Shown here in pieces: positions 35,062 to 44,520 of a stretch of 64,000 nt of DNA. Both the position numbers and the translations under genes were made by a program. Origin of the DNA: JALQUL01 sp040382935 (lineage in GTDB: Bacteria; Pseudomonadota; Gammaproteobacteria; Burkholderiales; Burkholderiaceae_C); contig JBEIEP010000008.1 of NCBI GenBank assembly GCA_040382935.1, forward strand, positions 15,031 to 79,030. Reading direction: 5' to 3'. Position 1 is the stretch's first letter. The number at the start of each line of letters is the position of its first letter. Under the pieces are notes generated by a model. That model saw only the letters and a program-made list of their open reading frames with translations, ran no database searches and was not told where the DNA came from.

Positions 35062-37047
35062 TCAGAGTTTATAAGCCAATTGCTCCAAAATGGCTGGGTT
35101 CTCAAGGGTAGAGGTGTCTTGCGTAATCGCCTCGCCTTTGGCAATCGAGCGCAGCAGACGGCGCATGATCTTGCCGCTGCGCGTTTTGGGCAGGTTGTCG
35201 CCAAAGCGGATGTCTTTGGGCTTGGCAATGGGGCCGATCTCTTTGGCCACCCAGTTGCGCAGGTCGTTGGCGATTTTTTTGGCTTCATCGCCAGTAGGGC
35301 GTGCACGCTTGAGCACCACAAAGGCGCAAATCGCCTCGCCCGTCAGGTCATCAGGACGCCCAACCACGGCCGCCTCGGCCACCAATTCGGTCATAGACAC
35401 CAAGGCGGACTCGATCTCCATGGTACCCATGCGGTGACCCGACACGTTGAGCACGTCGTCAATGCGGCCCGTAATGCGGAAATAACCACGGTCTTCACTG
35501 CGCACAGCGCCATCACCCGCAAGGTAAATCGTGCCGCCCATTTCTTCAGGGAAGTAGGATTTTTTGAAGCGCTCGGGGTCGTTCCAAATGGTACGAATCA
35601 TGCTGGGCCATGGGCGTTTTACCACCAACATACCGCCCACGCCATTGGGCATGTCGTTGCCCGACTCGTCCACGATGGCCGCCATAATGCCAGGCAAGGG
35701 CAAGGTACAGCTGCCGGGGACCAAGGGGGTCGCACCGGGCAACGGCGTAATCATGTGGCCGCCGGTTTCGGTTTGCCAGAAAGTGTCCACGATGGGGCAG
35801 CGCTCGCCACCCACGTTGCGGTAATACCACATCCAGGCCTCTGGGTTAATGGGCTCGCCCACCGAACCCAGAATACGCAGGCTGCTTAGGTTAGAGCGTG
35901 CAGGGTGTACCGCTGCATCGGCTTCTGCCGCCTTGATGAGCGAACGAATCGCTGTTGGAGCGGTGTAAAAAATGGAAACCTGATGGCGCTCAATCATTTG
36001 CCAGAAGCGGCCGGCATTGGGGTAAGTGGGCACGCCTTCAAAAATCACCTGGGTGGCACCTGCCGCCAAGGGGCCGTAGGCCACGTAGGTATGGCCGGTG
36101 ATCCAGCCAATATCGGCGGTGCACCAAAACACGTCTTTGTCTTGCAGGTCAAAAGTCCAATCCATGGTGAGCTTGGACCACAGCAGGTAGCCCCCGGTGG
36201 AGTGCTGCACCCCTTTGGGTTTGCCCGTTGAGCCAGAGGTGTACAAGATGAACAAGGGGTGCTCTGCACCCACCGCTACTGGCGCGCATTCGGTGCTCAG
36301 GCCATTTAAGGCCTGTGCAAAGGTTTTGTCTCGGCCGGCAACCATGGCGCAGGCAGTGGGGGTACGCTCGTACACATAAACGGTTTTGATGGACTCGCAA
36401 CCGCCCATGGCCAAGCCCTCGTCCACAATGGCTTTGAGGGGCAACTCTTTGCCGCCGCGCATTTGGTAGTTGGAGGTAATGACTGCCACAGCACCGGCAT
36501 CCATAATGCGCTCTTGCAAGGCCTTGGCCGAAAAACCGCCAAACACCACGCTGTGGGTGGCGCCCAAACGTGCGCAGGCTTGCATGGCCACCACGCCCTC
36601 AAGCGTCATGGGCATATAGATCAAAACCCGGTCGCCCTTCTTGATACCGTCGGCCTTAAGTGCGTTGGCGAACTGGCTGACTTTGGCCAGCAGTTCTTTG
36701 TAGGTGGTTTTGGTGACTACACCATCGTCCGATTCAAAAATCACCGCCACTTTGTTTTCAGTGGGGGTGCCCATGTGTTTGTCCAAGCAATTGGCCGAGG
36801 CGTTCAGTTCGCCATCGTCAAACCACTTGAAAAACGGTGCATTGGACTCGTCCAAGGTACGGGTAAAGGGTTTGTTCCAGACCACATTGGCCCTGGCAAG
36901 GCGCTCCCAAAACCCCTCAAAATCGCTGGCAGCCTCTTGGCATAGGGCGTTATAGGCGTCCATTCCCGAGATACGGGCTACTTGCTGAATAGATTCACTG
37001 GGTGGAAACACACGGTTCTCCACCAACACCGATGTAATAGCACTCAT
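35062..37047 (-). CDS. acs: Acetyl-CoA synthetase
   Basis: Activates acetate to acetyl-CoA with ATP through acetyl-AMP. 661 residues from ATG 37047 (GGAG upstream); open frame to 37107 is not family-like. AMP-binding P-loop YTSGSTGKPKGVQHSTGG, the core motif YLAGDGAV and the acetylation-regulated lysine in PKTRSGKIMRRLL are visible. With isocitrate lyase elsewhere in the window it supports growth on acetate. Confidence 0.97.
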   Translation of the reverse strand: MSAITSVLVENRVFPPSESIQQVARISGMDAYNALCQEAASDFEGFWERLARANVVWNKPFTRTLDESNAPFFKWFDDGELNASANCLDKHMGTPTENKVAVIFESDDGVVTKTTYKELLAKVSQFANALKADGIKKGDRVLIYMPMTLEGVVAMQACARLGATHSVVFGGFSAKALQERIMDAGAVAVITSNYQMRGGKELPLKAIVDEGLAMGGCESIKTVYVYERTPTACAMVAGRDKTFAQALNGLSTECAPVAVGAEHPLFILYTSGSTGKPKGVQHSTGGYLLWSKLTMDWTFDLQDKDVFWCTADIGWITGHTYVAYGPLAAGATQVIFEGVPTYPNAGRFWQMIERHQVSIFYTAPTAIRSLIKAAEADAAVHPARSNLSSLRILGSVGEPINPEAWMWYYRNVGGERCPIVDTFWQTETGGHMITPLPGATPLVPGSCTLPLPGIMAAIVDESGNDMPNGVGGMLVVKRPWPSMIRTIWNDPERFKKSYFPEEMGGTIYLAGDGAVRSEDRGYFRITGRIDDVLNVSGHRMGTMEIESALVSMTELVAEAAVVGRPDDLTGEAICAFVVLKRARPTGDEAKKIANDLRNWVAKEIGPIAKPKDIRFGDNLPKTRSGKIMRRLLRSIAKGEAITQDTSTLENPAILEQLAYKL

Positions 37048-37184
37048 TCCTAGTCTCCCAATAAAAAAACACTTGGCGAAATGTCGTCGTTTGCACTTAC
37101 AAAGCACTGACGTAAGCTACAGCCCTATCAACCGACTCTACAATTGGCGCATTCTATGAACCAGCAAAACCCCCAAAATATCCA

Positions 37185-37778
37185 ATGAATACGCCTCGCA
37201 AAGCCAATCCCCTTTCTACCTTGATTTTTGCCAGCCGCTGGCTGCAGGTGCCTTTGTACCTAGGCCTGATCATTGCCCAAGGGGTGTACGTTGTTCACTT
37301 TTTGGTGGAAATGACCCATTTGGTAGAAGCCGTCATGGGTGACCAGGCGGCGCTGCAAAGTTTGATTAACAGCATAGGCTACAAAACAACAGCCACCGTC
37401 GATGGCCTAAGCGAAACCATCATTATGTTGGTGGTGCTGGCCATGATAGACGTGGTGATGATCTCTAACCTGCTGATCATGGTGATCGTAGGCGGCTATG
37501 AAACCTTTGTGACCCGCATGAACTTAGAGGGGCACCCCGACCAGCCCGAATGGTTGAGCCACGTCAACGCATCGGTGTTAAAGGTGAAACTGGCCACAGC
37601 CATTATTGGTATCTCGTCGATTCATTTGCTCAAGACTTTTATCAATGCGGCCAATTACGACGACAAGGTCTTGATTTGGCAAACGGTGATCCATATTGCA
37701 TTTTTGTTCTCGGCGCTGGCGATTGCCTACACCGATCGATTAATGCACCACCCTAGCCCACCAAAGGGTGGCCATTAA
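37185..37778 (+). CDS. YqhA/UPF0114 family membrane protein
   Basis: 197 residues with about four membrane segments. The N-terminal RWLQVPLYLGLIIAQGVYVV and central DVVMISNLLIMVIVGGYETF are family hallmarks of TIGR00645/UPF0114. Function unknown. Divergent from acs, convergent with nothing; followed by fumarase after 104 bases in which no gene is seen. Confidence 0.88.
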   Translation: MNTPRKANPLSTLIFASRWLQVPLYLGLIIAQGVYVVHFLVEMTHLVEAVMGDQAALQSLINSIGYKTTATVDGLSETIIMLVVLAMIDVVMISNLLIMVIVGGYETFVTRMNLEGHPDQPEWLSHVNASVLKVKLATAIIGISSIHLLKTFINAANYDDKVLIWQTVIHIAFLFSALAIAYTDRLMHHPSPPKGGH

Positions 37779-37882
37779 CTCGCCCGTGCCAAGTCAGCCC
37801 CGTGTCGTGTTCGGGATGTAGCCTTTCGAATGCGCCTTGTGGGGCCAATCCACACGCTTTCAACTTTTACTGCTAACAACCC

Positions 37883-39436
37883 ATGTCCACCACCATCAAA
37901 GCCGCCGACCTGATCGAATCCGTTGCCGCCGCGCTGCAATACATCAGCTACTACCACCCCGCCGACTACATCGCCCACTTGGCACGGGCCTATGAACGCG
38001 AGCAAAGCCCAGCGGCCAAAGATGCTATTGCGCAAATCTTGACCAATAGCAAAATGAGTGCTACCGGGCATAGGCCCATATGCCAAGACACCGGTATCGT
38101 GAATGTGTTCCTAAAGGTAGGCATGAATGTGCGCCTAGAGGGCTTTACCGGATCCTTGGACGATGCCATCAACGAGGGTGTGCGCCGTGGCTACAACCAT
38201 CCCGACAACACCTTACGGGCGTCTGTGGTGGCTGACCCCCAGTTTTTGCGGAAAAACACCAAGGACAACACCCCTGCAGTGATTTTTACCGAGCTTGTTC
38301 CGGGTGACACGCTGGAGGTAACGGTAGCGGCCAAAGGCGGTGGTAGCGAGAACAAAAGCAAAATGATCATGCTCAACCCCGGTGACTCGGTGGTCGATTG
38401 GGTGCTCAAAACCGTGCCCACTATGGGCGCAGGCTGGTGCCCACCCGGTATGCTGGGCATAGGCATTGGCGGCACGGCAGAAAAAGCCGTTTTGATGGCC
38501 AAAGAAAGCCTGATGGACGACATCGATATGTACGAACTGCAGGCCAAGTCCAACCAAGGCGCGGCGCTCACCCCGGTGGAAGAACTGCGCCTAGAACTGT
38601 ATGAAAAAGTCAATGCGCTGGGTATTGGTGCGCAGGGTTTGGGTGGCTTGACCACCGTGTTGGATATTAAGATCAAGATGTACCCCACCCACGCGGCCAG
38701 CAAGCCCCTGGCCATGATCCCCAATTGCGCTGCCACCCGCCATGCGCACTTTGTGATGGACGGCAGCGGGCCGGTCTACCTTGACCCACCCTCTCTTGAC
38801 CTGTGGCCCAACGTGAACTGGAAGCCCGATACCCAAAAAAGCAAACGGGTGGATTTGAATGCGCTAACCAAGGCCGAAGTGGCCAGTTGGCAACCCGGCG
38901 ACACGCTTTTGCTTAACGGCAAAATGCTCACCGGCCGCGACGCTGCGCACAAGCGCATTCAACAAATGCTGCAAAAAGGCGAGGCCTTGCCAGTGGACTT
39001 TACCAACCGTGTCATCTATTACGTAGGGCCGGTAGACCCGGTTAAAGACGAAGCTGTGGGCCCGGCAGGCCCCACCACTGCCACGCGCATGGACGGCTTT
39101 ACCGAGATGATGCTGGCGCAAACCGGCTTGATCGCCATGATAGGCAAAGCTGAGCGCGGCCCCGTGGCGATTGAAGCGATTAAGAAGCACCAGAGCGCCT
39201 ACCTAATGGCGGTGGGCGGTGCGGCTTATTTGGTGAGCAAAGCCATCAAGACGGCCAAGGTGGTGGGCTTTGCAGACCTGGGCATGGAGGCGATTTACGA
39301 GTTTGACGTGGTCGATATGCCGGTCACTGTGGCGGTGGATTCTGGGGGTACCAGCGCCCACATTACCGGGCCAGCAGAATGGCAAAAGAAGATTGCCACC
39401 GGTGCCTTCAAAAACATCCCTATCGCCACCCCTTAA
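37883..39436 (+). CDS. Fumarate hydratase, class I (iron-sulfur)
   Basis: 517 residues, the fused single-chain class I fumarase that converts fumarate to malate. The N-terminal alpha part carries the cluster cysteines, starting with Cys67 in HRPICQDTGIVNVF and later GAGWCPPGMLGIGIGG and PNCAATRHAHF. The beta part begins near residue 325 and includes NRVIYYVGPVDP. Iron-sulfur dependent and oxygen-sensitive, in keeping with a microaerobic lifestyle. murI follows 6 bases later. Confidence 0.96.
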   Translation: MSTTIKAADLIESVAAALQYISYYHPADYIAHLARAYEREQSPAAKDAIAQILTNSKMSATGHRPICQDTGIVNVFLKVGMNVRLEGFTGSLDDAINEGVRRGYNHPDNTLRASVVADPQFLRKNTKDNTPAVIFTELVPGDTLEVTVAAKGGGSENKSKMIMLNPGDSVVDWVLKTVPTMGAGWCPPGMLGIGIGGTAEKAVLMAKESLMDDIDMYELQAKSNQGAALTPVEELRLELYEKVNALGIGAQGLGGLTTVLDIKIKMYPTHAASKPLAMIPNCAATRHAHFVMDGSGPVYLDPPSLDLWPNVNWKPDTQKSKRVDLNALTKAEVASWQPGDTLLLNGKMLTGRDAAHKRIQQMLQKGEALPVDFTNRVIYYVGPVDPVKDEAVGPAGPTTATRMDGFTEMMLAQTGLIAMIGKAERGPVAIEAIKKHQSAYLMAVGGAAYLVSKAIKTAKVVGFADLGMEAIYEFDVVDMPVTVAVDSGGTSAHITGPAEWQKKIATGAFKNIPIATP

Positions 39437-39442
39437 CCCATT

Positions 39443-40222
39443 GTGAGCGCCGCACCGATTGCCGTGTTTGACAGTGGTGTTGGGGGCCTGAGCATTTTGC
39501 AGGCCCTTCGCGCCCAACTGCCCTACGAAAACTTTTTGTACTTTGCCGATACCCTTAACGCCCCCTACGGCGAAAAAGAAGAGGCATGGATACACGACCG
39601 CACGGTGCAAGTGGCTGAAGACTTGTTAGCCCGAGGCGCCAAAGCGGTGGTGGTGGCCTGCAATACGGCAACGGCAGCGGCCATTGCCACACTGCGCCAA
39701 CGCCATCCCTTGGTGCCTTTTGTGGGCATTGAACCGGCCATTAAACCTGCTGCGCACCATACCAGTACGGGACACGTGGGCGTGTTGGCCACGCAACGCA
39801 CATTGGCCAGCCGTAAATTTAAGCTGGCAACACAGGACATTTTGCCTGGCGTGGCGCTGCACCTGTGCGCCGCTACCGGGTTGGCTTGGGCGATTGAGCA
39901 AGGTGACACCGCGCAAATTAACGCGCTACTTGACCGGCACCTGGTCACCCTGCCGCCTTTTGGGACGGCACAGGGACAGATCGACACCTTGGTGCTGGGG
40001 TGTACCCACTACCCTTTTGTACGGGCCGCCATTGAACAACGGATAGGCCCAAACGTGCACATTGTGGACAACGGCCAAGCAGTGGCCCGGCACACCCACA
40101 ACCTGCTGACCCATTTGAACCTGCTCAATGACAACGAGGCCAACGGCCAACTCACTTTACAGGCCAGTGCGCAAATTGAGGCCTTGCAAGCCTTTGCCCA
40201 ACGGGCTGGGATTTCACAGTAG
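39443..40222 (+). CDS. murI: Glutamate racemase
   Basis: Makes D-glutamate for peptidoglycan. 259 residues from a GTG at 39443, six bases after the fumarase stop, so translation may be coupled. The catalytic pair Cys73 (VVACNTATA) and Cys187 (LGCTHYPF) and the N-terminal AVFDSGVGGLSI are all intact. Confidence 0.95.
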   Translation: MSAAPIAVFDSGVGGLSILQALRAQLPYENFLYFADTLNAPYGEKEEAWIHDRTVQVAEDLLARGAKAVVVACNTATAAAIATLRQRHPLVPFVGIEPAIKPAAHHTSTGHVGVLATQRTLASRKFKLATQDILPGVALHLCAATGLAWAIEQGDTAQINALLDRHLVTLPPFGTAQGQIDTLVLGCTHYPFVRAAIEQRIGPNVHIVDNGQAVARHTHNLLTHLNLLNDNEANGQLTLQASAQIEALQAFAQRAGISQ

Positions 40223-40243
40223 CACGCTTAACCGACCACCGCG

Positions 40244-41704
40244 CTAGGCCGCAGCTTCGCGCTCCTTGGCAGGCAACTGCCCCAACAATGAAAACGGCAA
40301 AGTTTGCTTGACCAGCACGACGGTACATGGCGCTTGCATCGCCACCTTCATTGGCACCGTGGCCAAAAAGCGTTGGGATTTGAGGCCGTGGGTGGAGGCA
40401 CCCATCACAATCACGCTAACGTCATTGCCTACGGCAAATTCGATCAAGGCCTGTGCCACATCCCCAGACTCCAAGACGTGATGGGACGTTTGATGCCCCC
40501 GCAAGTCCAAGGGCTGCGCCCAAAGCTGCAAGCGGGTCAAGTACTGGCGATGAACCGTTGTTTCGCTTTGTTCATCACAAAACGCGTTGGTTTGATTGGG
40601 TGAAATCACCGTTACACAGACCAATCTGGCGCCAGGGCGCGTACCCAGCGAGCGCTCGACCGCTTGGCGTAACGAGTACAAGGTGGCATCTGTCACGTCG
40701 CGATGGGGGACGGCAACCATCACTATAGGCACCAACTCCAATTGCTCAGTAGGTTTGGGGCTGGGTTGGTATTGCATACCTGCCGCCTTTACCCAACGCC
40801 TCAGGTGCTCCCAAAAACCGGTTCCCTGCGTACGTTGCCCACGGGCTGTCAGCTCTACCTGGTCGGGATTTCGCAAATCAATGGCCAGGTGCGCAGCAGA
40901 GGGGTAGCGGCTGGCTGCCAAAGGGGCCAGGCAGCGCAAAATAACCTCTTGCAACCAATCGGGCGTATCTGGATTGAGCCTTTTGGGTGGCACCGGGTCC
41001 ATCCACAGGCGTTGGCGCAAACCCCCTGCGGTTTGAGGCGTTCCAAAAGGCAATTCGCCCGTGACCAACTGATACAGCATGACGCCAATGGCAAACACGT
41101 CGCTGCGCGGGTCTCCTCTCACCCCTACCACCTGCTCTGGTGCTATCCACGCGGGTGACCCCACGGCTTTTCGCAATTGTTCAGCGTGCAAATCCGGGTA
41201 ATGGGCGTAGCAGGACAATCCAAAATCCAGCAACACGGCAGAGCCGTCGTTTCTGATCATCACATTGGCAGGTTTCAAATCGTGGTGTACGACTTCCTGC
41301 AAGTGCAATTTATGCACTGCCGTCGCAACAGCTTGACCAAGGCCAGCAATCTCAGCCGGCTGGGGGCGTTGGTCTGTTGGCAATTCTTCCCAAAGGCTCA
41401 AGGTACGCCCTTGCACATATTCCATCACTAGATAGGGGAGCCGTTGCAGATCGCCCGCGGCCACAAACCGAGGCATGTGACTCCCCTGAACGGCCTGAAG
41501 GATCTGATGCTCGACTTCGAAACTGACAATGTTTTCGGCACCGTCGCTTTGTGTCATGCGCGGCACTTTCATCACCATCGGAAAGCCCGGACCTAGCGTC
41601 CCATCGGCATAGGTGACGCTGTAGATATGCGCCATGCCACCCGCGTGGATGCATGTCTGGATTATGAAGCCGTCGTACAGCGCCCCCGGCTCCAGTAGGG
41701 TCAT
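40244..41704 (-). CDS. Ser/Thr protein kinase fused to a UspA-like domain
   Basis: 486 residues. An N-terminal Hanks-type kinase (about residues 10-275) has a glycine loop IHAGGMAHIYSV, ATP lysine Lys46, catalytic loop HHDLKPAN (Asp142, His replacing the usual Arg of HRD), DFG at 160-162 and APE at 188-190, so it should be active. A linker leads to a C-terminal UspA-like fold (about 325-466: IVMVAVPHRDVTDAT to PCTVVLVK), whose glycine motif is degenerate and likely binds nucleotide poorly. No membrane helix or signal is seen, so it is cytoplasmic. The ATG overlaps the stop of the phosphoesterase gene upstream (ATGA). Confidence 0.9.
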   Translation of the reverse strand: MTLLEPGALYDGFIIQTCIHAGGMAHIYSVTYADGTLGPGFPMVMKVPRMTQSDGAENIVSFEVEHQILQAVQGSHMPRFVAAGDLQRLPYLVMEYVQGRTLSLWEELPTDQRPQPAEIAGLGQAVATAVHKLHLQEVVHHDLKPANVMIRNDGSAVLLDFGLSCYAHYPDLHAEQLRKAVGSPAWIAPEQVVGVRGDPRSDVFAIGVMLYQLVTGELPFGTPQTAGGLRQRLWMDPVPPKRLNPDTPDWLQEVILRCLAPLAASRYPSAAHLAIDLRNPDQVELTARGQRTQGTGFWEHLRRWVKAAGMQYQPSPKPTEQLELVPIVMVAVPHRDVTDATLYSLRQAVERSLGTRPGARLVCVTVISPNQTNAFCDEQSETTVHRQYLTRLQLWAQPLDLRGHQTSHHVLESGDVAQALIEFAVGNDVSVIVMGASTHGLKSQRFLATVPMKVAMQAPCTVVLVKQTLPFSLLGQLPAKEREAAA

Positions 41705-42480
41705 CGCCCGACCTCGAGGCGCTCTGCAAAGAAGGCGGGAAGCTTGGCCCGGCGTATGGCTTCGGCTGCCTGCTGGCTGTCATAGGGTACGCGACAAAAG
41801 GTAAGCGTTTGTTTGGTGGTGTCAAAAATCGAGTACATGGCCAAGGGGTTGCCGTCCCTAGGTTGGCCCACCGATCCAACGGTCGCGACCCATCGCCTAT
41901 GACCCCCGACAGGCATGGCCACACCGGCAGTGGGAGCAAAGGCCATGATGTCACCGTTGCGCCCCTCATAGTAAAGGGTGTGGTGATGCACATGACCACA
42001 AAACACCCACGTTGCGGGACTCATGACCATTTGGTCACCCTCTTCAGAGGTGATAAAGGCATTGTCTAAGCAATCTGCAGCAGCCAGTGCATCACTTACA
42101 TAGTGCCAATCTTCAGGATCGTAGGCGCTTGCGTGTACGAAAAGGCATTCACCCAAACTGGCGGTCATGGGCAATTGATCAAGAAAGGTTCTGTGTTCAG
42201 GCGTTAAGGTATCGTGCGTCCATTGAGCCGAGCTGCTACCCAAGGTCTTTGACTCCACAGGAACATTGACCGCCATCTCATCGTGGTTGCCCTTTACTGC
42301 AATCGAACCTTTAGCGACCATCGCCTGCACGGCGTCTACCACTGCGCCAGGATCACCACCATAGCCAACAAAATCACCCAAAAACACGTACTTATTGACG
42401 CCCTTGCTCTTTGCATCGGCCATACAGGCGTTAAAAGCTTGTATGTTCGAATGAATATCTGATAGCAAAGCCAACTTCAT
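41701..42480 (-). CDS. Calcineurin-like metallophosphoesterase
   Basis: 259 residues with a complete metal-binding set: Asp8 and His10 (SDIHSN), Asp36 (FLGDFVGYGGD), GNHD at 64-67, a later histidine in LFVHASAY, and GHVHHH. This matches the YfcE/MJ0936-like phosphodiesterase or PPP-like protein phosphatase group. It precedes and overlaps the kinase-Usp gene by four bases, suggesting a matched kinase/phosphatase pair. Whether it acts on proteins or on small phosphodiesters is unknown. Confidence 0.9.
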   Translation of the reverse strand: MKLALLSDIHSNIQAFNACMADAKSKGVNKYVFLGDFVGYGGDPGAVVDAVQAMVAKGSIAVKGNHDEMAVNVPVESKTLGSSSAQWTHDTLTPEHRTFLDQLPMTASLGECLFVHASAYDPEDWHYVSDALAAADCLDNAFITSEEGDQMVMSPATWVFCGHVHHHTLYYEGRNGDIMAFAPTAGVAMPVGGHRRWVATVGSVGQPRDGNPLAMYSIFDTTKQTLTFCRVPYDSQQAAEAIRRAKLPAFFAERLEVGR

Positions 42481-42592
42481 TATGAGCGTCGCGATTAAAA
42501 GTAGAAATCAAGTCAAGCGGCCAATGCGGTCTTTTGAACCAAAAATAGCACACCGGGTACTACCTTGATTATTGACTAAAAAGCGGCTGGTC

Positions 42593-42620
42593 GACGCATC
42601 AAAAGCGGCCTAGATGCGTC
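42593..42620. repeat. 8-bp inverted repeat upstream of the phosphoesterase-kinase pair
   Basis: GACGCATC (42593-42600) and GATGCGTC (42613-42620) are perfect arms with a 12-base spacer. The block AAGCGGC occurs just before it and again within the spacer. It lies 113-140 bases upstream of the phosphoesterase start and 76 bases past tRNA-Lys. It could be an operator, or a tRNA transcript end structure; there is no direct T-tract. Confidence 0.5.
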
Positions 42621-42695
42621 TAAAAATGGCGTATTGAAGCAATCAATCGCAGATATGAGGTGCCGGCCCCGAAAAAGCCTGCACTAAATGATGGG

Positions 42696-42771
42696 TGGTA
42701 GGACGTACAAGATTCGAACTTGTGACCAACGGATTAAAAGTCCGCTGCTCTACCAACTGAGCTAACGTCCC
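42696..42771 (-). tRNA. tRNA-Lys (anticodon TTT)
   Basis: A 76-nt tRNA on the minus strand: acceptor GGGACGT/ACGTCCT with a G-U first pair, discriminator A and encoded CCA. The D arm is GCTCAGTTGGTAGAGC, the anticodon loop CTTTTAA with anticodon TTT, and the T arm AAGTTCGAATCTT. Reads AAA and AAG lysine codons. Confidence 0.96.
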
Positions 42772-42830
42772 ACTAAGCATAATATTATAGCCGGATTTGG
42801 ACGCTCCCAAGGAACCTTTGCATTTAGACC

Positions 42831-43616
42831 CTAGGGTGCCAATCGACTGATGACGCAATTGGCAGCGACCATGCCAAAAACGGCAGTCACAGTGACCAAC
42901 GAGCCATAACCAGCGCAGTTCAGTGCGGCCCCGCCTCCAGTCAAATCCATACCCTGCGGCCTTTCTATGGGTTCAGCGCTGTACACACAGGCCATACCCA
43001 GTTTTTGACCTGCTTGAACCTTGGGCTTTGCGCTTTCTCTCGACTCGCGCCTTAACTGATACCTTAGCTTGGCCAAGAGCGGATCGTGGGTCACCGCGGC
43101 CAGATCAGTGACCTGCACGGCTTGGGCCTGACGTTTACCCCCGGCCGCACCAACGCATATATGGTAAGGGTACCCTTTGGCTTGTTTAAGGGCCCAGCGG
43201 GCCATCGCTAGTTTGGCGTTGAACTGGTCGCAGCAATCAATGACTGCATCAACCGTCTGCCCGTTAAGCAACAAAGGCCAATTGTCGGGCGTGACGAAAT
43301 CGTCTAAGGCGTTCACTTGGAGCGCTGGATGAATGCGCAGTAGACGCTCTCGCATGGCCAGCACTTTGCTTTGCCCTATCGTTTCACGCAGGGCGTGGAC
43401 CTGCCGATTCAGATTGGACGGGCTGATGTGATCCAGATCAATCAGTGTCAACTGACCCACCCCAGAGCGAGCCAAGGCCTCAGCGGCCCACGAGCCTACG
43501 CCGCCTAACCCTACAACCACGACATGACTGGCCTGCAAACGCTCCAATCCGGGCGTACCCACCAATCGTGCCAGACTGGTCCAAGGCCTATCGTCCTCAC
43601 CGGCCTGTGACGCCAT
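42831..43616 (-). CDS. tcdA: tRNA threonylcarbamoyladenosine dehydratase
   Basis: 261-residue E1-like enzyme (CsdL/YgdL) that cyclises t6A at tRNA position 37 using ATP. Nucleotide loop VVVVGLGGVGSWAAEALARS, the RQVHAL segment, DCCDQFNAK and the later GGKRQAQAVQVTDLA are typical. Ends 59 bases before tRNA-Lys, itself a t6A-type tRNA; that adjacency may be chance. It follows cpoB by four bases. Confidence 0.93.
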   Translation of the reverse strand: MASQAGEDDRPWTSLARLVGTPGLERLQASHVVVVGLGGVGSWAAEALARSGVGQLTLIDLDHISPSNLNRQVHALRETIGQSKVLAMRERLLRIHPALQVNALDDFVTPDNWPLLLNGQTVDAVIDCCDQFNAKLAMARWALKQAKGYPYHICVGAAGGKRQAQAVQVTDLAAVTHDPLLAKLRYQLRRESRESAKPKVQAGQKLGMACVYSAEPIERPQGMDLTGGGAALNCAGYGSLVTVTAVFGMVAANCVISRLAP

Positions 43617-43620
43617 AGGT

Positions 43621-44502
43621 CTACTTGATTGCTTTCAACCGCCCTGCCGACGCTACCGCTGCGTCCGATTGGGGATAAAGGCGTATGAGGTCTTCGAGTG
43701 ATTTTTTCATGCCTCTTATATCTTTTAACTCCAACTGGCAGTTGGCAACACCCAACAAGGCTTCAGGGGCTTTGGCATTGCCAGGGTCACGTGTCAAAAA
43801 CGCACGGTAGGACTGCATGGCCATTCCAAAATCGCGCAGCGCGTATTGTGCATTTGCCAACCATAGCATGGCAGTGGTGGTGTAGGCGCTTCGCGGGCGT
43901 GATGCTAAAAATTCGGTGAACAACTTTTGCGATCTGACGTAATCTGCTGCCTGAAAACTGACTAATGCGGCATCAAATTCACGCCTCTCGTCTTGCGTCA
44001 CCCAAACATCAACACCATTGATCTGCACCTGAACGGGCTCTAGTTTGGCCAGACGCACCTCAAAGTTCACCAGCTTAGGGCCTACGCCTTGCACCTGGTC
44101 GTCTGCAGCCTTTTGCCATTTACGGGCATCTGCGGTGTCGCGTTGCAAGACTTCTTGGGCCCCCCGCACAACCGCAAGTTCCCCTTTAGAAGCGTCCAGT
44201 TGAACCTGAAATTCAAGCAACAACTTCCGAAGTTGGGTACTCTGATCACGGTCGGCAGCCAAGCTAGTCTCCAGCGCAGTCACTCGTTCCGCCAATTTAT
44301 TTGCAGCCTGTTCACCTGCCGCTATTTGTTGCGTCAACCCCAAATTTTGCTTTCTCAACTCCAGTATGGCACGCCTGGCATCTTCGTCCTCGAAAAGCCC
44401 GGCACGCCCAACACCCGGTAAACAAATCAGACTTAAAGCTAACAAAGTAGACCGTAAGACAGGCCCGTTGGGATTGCAAAAGGATTGAAGGATTAACTGC
44501 AT
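43621..44502 (-). CDS. cpoB: Tol-Pal system coordinator protein
   Basis: 293 residues with an N-terminal signal peptide (STLLALSLICLPGVGRAGLF), a coiled-coil stretch near residues 40-140 and TPR repeats in the last ~125 residues (EFDAALVSFQAADYVRSQKL, YALRDFGMAMQSYRAFLTRD). This is YbgF/CpoB, which links peptidoglycan synthesis with Tol-Pal constriction. Follows pal by 18 bases. Confidence 0.92.
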   Translation of the reverse strand: MQLILQSFCNPNGPVLRSTLLALSLICLPGVGRAGLFEDEDARRAILELRKQNLGLTQQIAAGEQAANKLAERVTALETSLAADRDQSTQLRKLLLEFQVQLDASKGELAVVRGAQEVLQRDTADARKWQKAADDQVQGVGPKLVNFEVRLAKLEPVQVQINGVDVWVTQDERREFDAALVSFQAADYVRSQKLFTEFLASRPRSAYTTTAMLWLANAQYALRDFGMAMQSYRAFLTRDPGNAKAPEALLGVANCQLELKDIRGMKKSLEDLIRLYPQSDAAVASAGRLKAIK

Positions 44503-44520
44503 AGTAATCGTGCCAAAGGT

